Of a stretch of DNA of 35,836 nt, positions 1 through 7,200 are shown piece after piece; position 1 is the first letter of the stretch; each line of letters opens with the position of its first letter. Source of the DNA: a virus. The DNA lies in the IMG/VR virus record IMGVR_UViG_3300032086_003396, positions 1 to 35,836 of that record; one strand, written 5' to 3'. The notes beneath the pieces were generated by a model that saw only the letters and a list, made by a program, of their open reading frames with translations, did not search any database and was not told the origin of the DNA. A program made the position numbers and the translations under genes.

Positions 1-65
1 AGGTCTATTAGGCAGCACACTGCCTGTATGCTTCTCGTTTGGATATTATCGCAGAGGGTTATTGG

Positions 66-203
66 ATGTGTAAAGAATTGCCTCCTAAATTAGAATTATT
101 TGTAGTAGAAGAATTAGAGGCATTCGATATTGATTATGAATGGCAGTTCAGGGTTGGGGAAAAATTGTATAAAGAATTTGGAAATCCAAAAGAAGGAGAA
201 TAA
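66..203 (+). CDS. Hypothetical small protein (45 aa)
   Basis: Short reading frame ending two bases before the next start. The ATG at 66 follows a purine-rich AGAGGG at about 52-57, a fair ribosome site. The product is acidic and aromatic-rich, containing CKELPPKLELF and DIDYEWQFRVGEK. I do not recognise a family. The same frame stays open back to a stop at 9-11 and reads plausibly as protein (residues such as CLYASRLDIIAEGYW) upstream of the ATG, so the true start may be earlier, non-ATG, or the frame may be broken near the window edge. Position directly before an operon of small phage genes supports it being coding. Confidence 0.45.
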   Translation: MCKELPPKLELFVVEELEAFDIDYEWQFRVGEKLYKEFGNPKEGE

Positions 204-204
204 A

Positions 205-402
205 ATGAGATTATCAAATCAAGCAGTAGGAGCCTTAATGATGGCTCTTCAGAGATCACTAATGGAGCAGTCGGATATTGTTCCAGTATTACAGGAGATG
301 AATTTTCAGGTCAATCCAGAGGACTCATCTCATACAGAGTTGGTTGTAACTAATCCGCCAACAATTAATTTTGACAATGTCGAACTAAACGAGGAAGGAT
401 AA
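205..402 (+). CDS. Hypothetical small phage protein (65 aa)
   Basis: The frame can be read from an ATG at 130, but the start at 205 is preferred: AAGGAG lies at 193-198 with ideal spacing, and the previous stop is at 201-203. The product begins MRLSNQAVGALMMALQRSL, likely a helix, followed by a short beta-like C-terminus (TELVVTNPPTINFDNVEL). No family, signal peptide or membrane segment is recognised. It lies in a close series of small genes upstream of the sigma-factor gene. Real coding is well supported by the ribosome site and tight spacing; function unknown. Confidence 0.7.
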   Translation: MRLSNQAVGALMMALQRSLMEQSDIVPVLQEMNFQVNPEDSSHTELVVTNPPTINFDNVELNEEG

Positions 403-406
403 TAAA

Positions 407-571
407 ATGTTTAAGAAGACTACCACAAGCCCACGCTATGTAACGGAGGGGCAGGCTCGCGAGCTAGCAGACGAACTTGTTCGAACCGCTCTTAGAGAGC
501 AGGCCAGAGATCTAGAGAAGCATCTTATGGATATTGATAGACGCCTAAGGGAACTTGAAAAACGACGCTAA
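407..571 (+). CDS. Hypothetical small helical, charged protein (54 aa)
   Basis: ATG at 407 follows GAGGAAGGA at 391-399, a strong ribosome site. The stop TAA (569-571) shares its last base with the start of the next gene (TAATG), typical of translational coupling. The product starts MFKKTTTSPRYVTEGQARE and then is almost entirely a charged amphipathic helix rich in Arg, Glu and Leu (RTALREQARDLEKHL, RRLRELEKRR), suggesting a coiled coil or a small protein-binding helix. No family recognised. Confidence 0.7.
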   Translation: MFKKTTTSPRYVTEGQARELADELVRTALREQARDLEKHLMDIDRRLRELEKRR

Positions 572-819
572 TGCCAAGATATCAGTATCGCTGTAAAGCG
601 TGCAAAGAAGTCTCAACTATATACCATCCTTCATCCGAGACGCAATCAACTTGTCCAAAGTGTGATTCAGGATCCACTCTAGTAAAGCTCTTAACAAGTT
701 TTACTACGAGAAAAAAAGGAACAAAATCTAATAAGGTTGGTCAAGTTACAGAGCAATTTATAGAAGATTCACGTCAAGAGCTAGAACAACAAAGAGATCA
801 ACTAAATAAAGAAAGATAA
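571..819 (+). CDS. FmdB-like zinc-ribbon protein (82 aa)
   Basis: The N-terminus matches the FmdB-type putative regulatory zinc ribbon: MPRYQYRCKAC followed by a second CPKC pair, giving Cys8, Cys11, Cys28 and Cys31 as the likely zinc ligands. The C-terminal half (about 45-82) is a charged helix rich in Glu, Gln and Arg. FmdB-like ribbons occur widely in bacteria and in T4-like aquatic phages; their biochemical role is not settled, with nucleic-acid or protein binding assumed. The start overlaps the previous stop and its stop overlaps the next start (TAATG at 817-821), so it is part of a coupled set leading into the sigma-factor gene. Confidence 0.75.
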   Translation: MPRYQYRCKACKEVSTIYHPSSETQSTCPKCDSGSTLVKLLTSFTTRKKGTKSNKVGQVTEQFIEDSRQELEQQRDQLNKER

Positions 820-1187
820 TGTTCATTTATATTGTATTAATCATATCCCTTACATTAAATGCACTCTTGGGCTGGTATGTATCAAGGATACTGCAGAAGT
901 TTATGTTTATATCAGATAATATGTCCGATTTGTTTTTAACCACCAAAGCATTTCAGGTGTTTGTAAAGAACATGTACAGCATGGATTCTTTTCACGGGGA
1001 GCCAATAATCCAAGAGTTGGTAATCCGAATAAAAGAAGTGAATGAAGAAATTTCTAATTTTAGAGATATTTTTGAAGATACATTAGACGCTGAATTGGAA
1101 CAAGAACTAGAGGAAGCGCTAAATGCCGAGGAAGAAGAGCAAGAAAAATCACTATTTTACGCAGGTACACGAAGACGCAATAGTTAA
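819..1187 (+). CDS. Membrane-anchored small protein (122 aa)
   Basis: Residues about 2-22 (FIYIVLIISLTLNALLGWYV) form one hydrophobic segment, a membrane anchor or uncleaved signal, followed by basic residues and a soluble domain of about 100 residues that ends in a strongly acidic helix (about 94-112, Glu-rich). This looks like a small inner-membrane protein with a cytoplasmic tail. Comparable single-span proteins near the late sigma gene occur in marine T4-like phages as far as I recall, without known function. The last 65 bases overlap the start of the sigma-factor gene in another frame, and the final residues (GTRRRNS) are encoded inside that overlap. Confidence 0.7.
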   Translation: MFIYIVLIISLTLNALLGWYVSRILQKFMFISDNMSDLFLTTKAFQVFVKNMYSMDSFHGEPIIQELVIRIKEVNEEISNFRDIFEDTLDAELEQELEEALNAEEEEQEKSLFYAGTRRRNS

Positions 1188-1809
1188 GTATGCGTCGACG
1201 GAAGATCGAGAACTTCGATCCAAGTTATACGAAGAGTATATACAACCTGCATTTGACGATATGGTAGATAAGATAATCTACACTTATCGTTTCACCACCC
1301 TACCAAACATTGACTATCTCAGAGCAGATTGTAAGGTTTGGCTAACAACCATTCTAAACAAATATGATCCCAATAAAGGCTCTAAAGCTTTTTCATATTT
1401 TTCAGTTGTAACGAAGAATTGGTTTATTCACAAAGTCAAGAGAACAAAGAAAAGACTTCAGACCGAGGTCTTTATGGAGGATGTTCTCAACGAGGCTGAT
1501 GAGAATCTAGTTTCAGACGAACCAACCTATTACGATAGAAGGTCGGAAGTGGAATTCTGGATGTCTCTTTACAGAGAGATAGACACTTGGGATTCCTTTA
1601 TGGTCAAGGAAAACGAGAGAAAAGTTTTAATGGCTGTTCGTATTCTTATGGACTCGGCTGAACAAATAGAAATTTTTAATAAAAAAGCTATTTACTTATA
1701 CCTTCGTGAGCTTACGGGATTAAACACCAAGCAAGTTGTAAACAATTTGAATAAGCTTCGCAAGAGATATAGGACGTTCAAGGCAAAATGGGAAAACAGC
1801 GAGATTTAA
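1123..1809 (+). CDS. 55: gp55-like RNA polymerase sigma factor for late transcription (228 aa)
   Basis: Predicted sigma factor that recruits host RNA polymerase to phage late promoters. Residues about 35-112 resemble sigma region 2 as in T4 gp55: a helix with LPNIDYLRADCKVWL, then the sequence YDPNKGSKAFSYFSVVTKN, then a basic stretch KVKRTKKR. T4 gp55 is shorter (about 185 aa) and lacks a region-4 DNA-binding domain. Here residues about 186-222 add a basic helix-turn-helix-like segment (YLYLRELTGLNTKQVVNNL, then RKRYR). The ATG at 1123 has GAGGAAG upstream at about 1110. It overlaps the preceding gene by 65 bases and the following gene by 22. The assignment rests on motif pattern, not on an alignment. 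Confidence 0.72.
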   Translation: MPRKKSKKNHYFTQVHEDAIVKYASTEDRELRSKLYEEYIQPAFDDMVDKIIYTYRFTTLPNIDYLRADCKVWLTTILNKYDPNKGSKAFSYFSVVTKNWFIHKVKRTKKRLQTEVFMEDVLNEADENLVSDEPTYYDRRSEVEFWMSLYREIDTWDSFMVKENERKVLMAVRILMDSAEQIEIFNKKAIYLYLRELTGLNTKQVVNNLNKLRKRYRTFKAKWENSEI

Positions 1810-2096
1810 GTTTAGAGCATTACATCGAAGAGACCACCACAAATATTAAAGAAGATCGTGCAATGGCCAAGTCATTGCTAATGGATGTGATGGCTGATAT
1901 GAAAGCATCTCCTACTGATAGAAGAGAGATGGGTTCAATCGCGGCTAAATATGTAGAAAACCTTCAAAGGTCCAACGAGCAGATGGTGAAGCTCGCTGCG
2001 ATCCTTCAACGTCAGAAGACAGGGCAAGTTGGTCTTACAGAGGACGATAAAGAGCAGCTGTTTGATTTGTTAAACGAGAGCAAAGAAGATGGCTAA
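1788..2096 (+). CDS. Hypothetical helical protein (102 aa)
   Basis: Starts inside the last codons of the sigma-factor gene (ATG 1788, AAGG a few bases upstream) and ends 8 bases inside the next gene, so it is tightly coupled to both. The product is predicted almost wholly helical (MAKSLLMDVMADMKASPTD, then YVENLQRSNEQMVKLAAIL) with an acidic C-terminus. No zinc, membrane or catalytic motif is visible. Placement between a late sigma factor and a tail spike gene could suit a small structural or assembly factor, but that is only context. Unknown family. Confidence 0.65.
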   Translation: MGKQRDLSLEHYIEETTTNIKEDRAMAKSLLMDVMADMKASPTDRREMGSIAAKYVENLQRSNEQMVKLAAILQRQKTGQVGLTEDDKEQLFDLLNESKEDG

Positions 2097-3285
2097 CATA
2101 AAAATGTCGGATTTGGGGTTCGGCTCCCTGAATAATATTCAAGACGGAAACTCTGGCAAATCTGGCGATAGAAGAAGAACCACCGCTACCAGAGCTATTA
2201 GAATGGCTGTTGAAACAGCGTTTGCGAAGAATACGCTAAACAACATAACAGAGTTTAATGGAGTTGTTGTTAGCTTCCGTCCTATCTCCTATCCATCTTA
2301 TTCAAACAAGACTGCTTTGTTTGAGGAGTATTTGATTAAGAGTGGCTCCGAGGGCGGGGACACAAATGAAAAGCCTCAAAAGTACGCCACCTTTGCTTAT
2401 AAAGTATACATTCCAGAGCTAGAGCCTCGCCCAGCCCCCATAAGCAACAACGATCCAGTTTTAGTTACATACCCAGACGTATATTGTGACATTGAGGGGT
2501 ATGAATTTACGCCACTTGAATTAGGAACTTTGGTTTCTGTTAAATACGAAGACGTAGAGAACCTTTTCAATCCTAGAATTGTAAGAAAAGTTGGCGGGCC
2601 TATCCAAATTGAAAACGTTGCTTCGGAAGAGCTTAATGAAAAGTTTAAACAAGGAATTTCTACGACATTGGGAGATCTAGTGGATGTTAAATTCGGAGCA
2701 AAAATTACAATCCAACCTCCGAGATTAAGCGACGAGGAACAGAATCGTTTCCCGGGTGGAGTATACGAACCTAGAACTCAAAAGGCTGTTGATCTCTTAA
2801 CTGAAGCACTTAAGCAAGCCAGTCTTCCAGAAGAATGGGCTATGCTTGAAAGCACGCATTATATTATGAATGCAGAAAGTGGTGGCAAGGTAGGAATACC
2901 AAATTTTAGATATGATTTTTTGCCCGAGAGAGAGCCCCAAAAAATTTCCAGGGTAGATTTAAAGCCAGAGACATGGGAAAGAATTTGGGAGTCGGCCAAG
3001 AAAGGCGAAACCGGCATGGCTGGACTCGACGCCGGCGCCCCCCGGTCTGCGGGCTCAACTTCAACAGGATTAGGTCAGTTGAATAAAGAAAACGTAGAGA
3101 AATATTATCCATATGGTGTTGGCGGAATCGGAAATGCAGCAGCTGAAGCCTATGGGTATGTTAAATATATAAGCGCTAGATACGGAGATCCAGATACCGC
3201 TAGAGCCATGTATGGTCGGACAGGAACCTATGTCAACACCGGTACTGGCGAGGAACAGACTAAAGGTTTTCGTGAGGGGTTTTAA
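2089..3285 (+). CDS. Baseplate spike protein with OB-like domain and lytic transglycosylase-like domain (gp5-like tail lysozyme, 398 aa)
   Basis: Likely the cell-puncturing hub protein that opens peptidoglycan during infection. Residues about 50-170 are beta-rich (EFNGVVVSFRP, YATFAYKVYIPEL, LVSVKYEDVENLFNPRIVRK), as expected for the OB fold of the gp5/VgrG type. Residues about 228-380 resemble a soluble lytic transglycosylase: candidate catalytic Glu263 in MNAESGG, then STSTGLGQL (323-331) matching the family's S-x-x-x-G-L-x-Q core, then a helix with AAEAYGYVKYISARYGD and the A-x-x-x-Y region (ARAMYGRTG). In T4 gp5 the lytic domain is a T4-type lysozyme, so the enzymatic module differs while the architecture is parallel. 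It is followed immediately by a beta-rich spike-like protein. Confidence 0.68.
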   Translation: MANIKMSDLGFGSLNNIQDGNSGKSGDRRRTTATRAIRMAVETAFAKNTLNNITEFNGVVVSFRPISYPSYSNKTALFEEYLIKSGSEGGDTNEKPQKYATFAYKVYIPELEPRPAPISNNDPVLVTYPDVYCDIEGYEFTPLELGTLVSVKYEDVENLFNPRIVRKVGGPIQIENVASEELNEKFKQGISTTLGDLVDVKFGAKITIQPPRLSDEEQNRFPGGVYEPRTQKAVDLLTEALKQASLPEEWAMLESTHYIMNAESGGKVGIPNFRYDFLPEREPQKISRVDLKPETWERIWESAKKGETGMAGLDAGAPRSAGSTSTGLGQLNKENVEKYYPYGVGGIGNAAAEAYGYVKYISARYGDPDTARAMYGRTGTYVNTGTGEEQTKGFREGF

Positions 3286-3287
3286 AC

Positions 3288-4274
3288 ATGGCAAACAATA
3301 AAAATCCAGCAATTAATATTAATCTTATCCCCCCAGCAGACAGGGCTGTGTTTGATACTTTATCCGAGCAAGGACAAGCAGAGTTCTTTGGCTTTGGAAA
3401 AGGAACAAGAAAAAATATAGATGTCCCTCAATATATCACTGTAAAAGAAGAAAAAGTTATTGACAAAGGAAATTCATCTATTGTTCTCGGACTAGATCGA
3501 CCAAACAACATCCTATCGGGCTATGGCGGATCGAAAGACACTCACTGTGCTTCAATTGATATTGTTGCAGGAAGATTGGGACACAGAGCACGCAGAAGAG
3601 ACAATAAAGGCGGACTCTATAATGTGGATCCAAACTTTAAGTTGGATGCTGCGAGAATTTATCTCTCACAGAAAGCAAACGTAGATTCTTATTTTCAGTT
3701 GCCCGCAGGAAAGGTCGGTAACACATCGAAAGACAACCCTAGATCAACCATTGCTTTGAAGGCTGATACTTTAAGGTTTGTTGCAAGAGAGAACATCAAG
3801 TTGGTCACCAGAACTGATAAGGAAAACTCACAAGGTGGCGATCTAACAAATGCTACAACGCAAGGTTATGGTATTGATTTGATAGCGATGAACGATGATT
3901 CGGATCTACAACCGCTCGTTAAGGGAACAAACTTGCAGAGATGCCTGACGGAAACAATTGATGCCGTGCATGACCTCAGAGAATTGTTCAAGAACTTTCT
4001 AGAATACAATAGAACCTTAACGCAAGCTCTGCTGAACCACACGCACCGATCGCCATTCTACGGTCAATTGACTGCTCCAGACTTTGAGAATCTTCTGCCT
4101 AAAGGTGTTGACGTTCTCATAAACACCCTAACGAATGTGGAGGCGCAATTAATGTTGCACATGCAAAAGATGAGCGGCATTAAGCAAAATTATTTGGACA
4201 CTCCTGGCGGCGCCGAAGCAACAGAAGATGGTAAAGGTCTATTTATATTAAGCAAATACAATAGTACAAATTAA
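3288..4274 (+). CDS. Virion structural protein, beta-rich, probably spike/baseplate associated (328 aa)
   Basis: Start at 3288 follows GTGAGGGG. The middle of the protein contains SIVLGLDRPNNILSGYGG, then HCASIDIVAGRLGHRARR, then LDAARIYLSQKANVD and STIALKADTLRFVARENIKL. The last stretch has the regular short-strand pattern seen in the C-terminal beta-helices of gp5/VgrG-like spikes. The C-terminal third is more helical (LFKNFLEYNRTLTQALLNHT). I recall similar proteins annotated only as structural in aquatic T4-like phages. It lies between the lytic spike gene and a 1493-residue structural gene, so a hub or spike-stalk role is a reasonable inference; function not proven. Confidence 0.6.
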   Translation: MANNKNPAININLIPPADRAVFDTLSEQGQAEFFGFGKGTRKNIDVPQYITVKEEKVIDKGNSSIVLGLDRPNNILSGYGGSKDTHCASIDIVAGRLGHRARRRDNKGGLYNVDPNFKLDAARIYLSQKANVDSYFQLPAGKVGNTSKDNPRSTIALKADTLRFVARENIKLVTRTDKENSQGGDLTNATTQGYGIDLIAMNDDSDLQPLVKGTNLQRCLTETIDAVHDLRELFKNFLEYNRTLTQALLNHTHRSPFYGQLTAPDFENLLPKGVDVLINTLTNVEAQLMLHMQKMSGIKQNYLDTPGGAEATEDGKGLFILSKYNSTN

Positions 4275-4276
4275 TC

Positions 4277-7200
4277 ATGGCTGAAATACTTCTAACTCAA
4301 AAATATCAAAGCAAAGACTTCAATATACCTTTTTACGAAAGCCAGACGCAGACGTATAGAGTAAAGATCAAGGTAGATAAAATCAACTCTAATGATGAGT
4401 TGAACGATAGAAGAGATAATTTAGTTACTTTAGGGTTTCAAGAGTTTATAACTTCTTTTATACCCGAGTTTTATTCTTATTTGTTTGATGAAGATTATTT
4501 TGAAGATAATTGTGACCCCGACGAGACTTGTGGAGACAACATACTTGATGTAGCAAGAAATCTTGAAAATGAACTAAAAGAGCAAATCTCAATTGAATCT
4601 TGGTTTGATACTAGCCCACCAAGTTCAAAAAGTATTGTCATCTTAAGAACGTCTTTTGATTTTGACTCCAAAAGGGAACAGTTAGAGGCAGACAAGAATA
4701 TGCCCCTCTATGAGCCTAATCTGCTATTTTTCAACAATCAGCAGAATCTAGCAGGACCCATTGCCGAAACTACGCTAACAGTAGGCACAATTGGTTCGGA
4801 AAACAAGCTGCTGAACAATGGCTTAAGAACGTTTGATGCGCAATACAAAGGTTTTGAAGGACAGATAGAATTAAACGTTGATTTTGGATACATGAGTATC
4901 GCCGCTACGAAGATACTCAATATCATTGTTACTGAACTAACAAAGCAGACGCGAATTCAAACACCAAGCTACAACTTCTCCGAAGCAGATACAGTTACTT
5001 TATTTTTTGGTAAGAATGCCAATAATCAATTAGCAATTTATGGGATGAATTACCTTTTGATTGAGGAATCAATCCAAAGCCAGCCATTAAAGATTGGCTA
5101 TTTTTCAATAGCAAAATATAATAAGCTACTTCAAGATCCGCTAACTTTAGCCATATTGAGAAATTATCGGCAGCTATTAGATTCTATCCAAACAACTAAA
5201 GACAATAGATCCAATTATTCATTCTTTGATTTCTTAGATAATGATGAAGTTAGAGATTCACTCGCATTCACCGAGTCAATATTTAACAACTTTAACCCAC
5301 AACCGAAAAAAGATTTAGACAATGAACTATTGAGAGTCGCCTCCGAGCAGGGACTTATTGATATAAACAATACGGAGGCACTCGAAAAGGGATTTACAAC
5401 CTTCTTCACGTCAGAAGAGATACAAAAAATTAAACAACAAGTGGCTGAAAACCCTGATGTTTATAAGAGAGTTGCCGCAGCCCAAAAAGCGAAAGTTCTT
5501 AATACTGGTGTAGAAGTCACAAAAGTAATTGGAAATTTCTTGGATCAAGGACCAATGGGTCTTGTAGAAAAGGCCAATCCGCAACTTGCATATCTTTTTA
5601 GACAATTGGGCATAGATGAATTAGCAAGAGAAGCATTCCTTTGTTTAACATTCGGACTTAATGTTGAAGCGGGAAGAATTAACCAAGCCGTTCAGAATTC
5701 TCTTGTTCGTGCTTCATCATCTATTTACTATCCTCCTGATAAGCCAAAATCTGCTCCAATTAGCAAGCCAAAGATAGATTTAGAATTATTGAAGCCTTTT
5801 TCAATTTCGGGACCTCTGTGGCCAGAAATAGAAAAAGCAATTATTGATGCTGTTCAGCAAATTGTTCTGGAGGTCATTAAGAAACTGGCAGAGCTTTTAA
5901 GAGAGAATTGTAATTTAAATACTCCACGCTCTACTGACTATGGCAGCAATGATCTAACTGACTTTATTGAGAATAACCCCAATCCAGAAAATTCTCTACT
6001 TCCAATAGTTGGTGCTGGTTCGGGGATAGACCAGATAGCGTCAAAGAACAAAATGTCAAATCAGCAAATATTTGATTATTTAAGTTCCTTGTCTTCTATA
6101 TTAAGTTCAATAGATATTTGTATTCTTTTCTTGAACAGAGAAGATGCATCTGATGACTTAATTGATAGAATCATTGAGTTTAATCAAAACTACAGTCTAG
6201 AAGTCGTAAGAACTGATTTGGTCTCTAGATCTGCAATAATGGGCTTCTTTGCTGACTTGTCAGCGATAGTAGATGTCACAGATCTCTGTAATCAGATAGC
6301 AAACGAACTTTATAACATTAATCAAGATAACGTTTGTTTAACAGAAGGGGATCTCCAAGACGAAAATGTTCAAGAGCTTTTGGATTTAATTGAGAATGGT
6401 CTGGTAGTCGAGCCGCCAAGCTTTGACTTAGATTGTCCGGACTCGAAGTTCTTAGATCCAACAATTCAAAAATCAATTCCTGAAACTTTCAATGCTCTAG
6501 CTGAATCGATTCAGCTTCAGTTTATATCTTCAGCTGAATCAGCAAAGGAAATTTTGTTGGAACCTGTGTTGAAGAATGATTCTAGGGTACTGAATGATCT
6601 TAAAAACGCCGGCATCACTGGTTCCATCGGTCCCTCTATAGACCCGACTTTCTTGGCTGCTATAGTTAGTGCGCTTCAGAGCGTATCAAATATCACAAAT
6701 CTTGAAGAGGCGTGCCCTACGGTTGACATACCAGAACTTTTAGGTTTTGATGCTGCAGCTGGTGTGGGGGCAGTAAGTCAAGCTTTGAAAGTTGTTGCCG
6801 GAACATTTAGTGATCCGAACTTCGCCAACGCAATAAATGGCATCGGAGAAAAGATTAATCAATTAAGTGGTTCCGAAACCGCTGGGAATCCCGTTTTCAC
6901 AACATATCAATTCAATCAAGCGTTTCTGAATAACTTCAAAAATTATATTGATATGACGACATTCAATGATGACACACCGCACAACACGCCTGCAATACAG
7001 CCCGTCGCACCGTATAGCACGCGAACAGAAAAATTTTACACATCGACAGCTGGGTCTTCTTACACGTTTACGACGATCTCATCTACGGAACACACTCATG
7101 GGTTTGTGAATTTTCCCGATCTAGATCCGGTAGTTCACAGCAATACGGAAGCAGCCGCTGATATTGCCAATGACTCAATTCACGAAGTAACGATGCCAGA

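Noticed and set aside
130-204. Upstream extension of the 65-aa protein to an ATG at 130
   Set aside because: The extension overlaps the preceding ORF and has no ribosome site, whereas the ATG at 205 has AAGGAG at ideal spacing.
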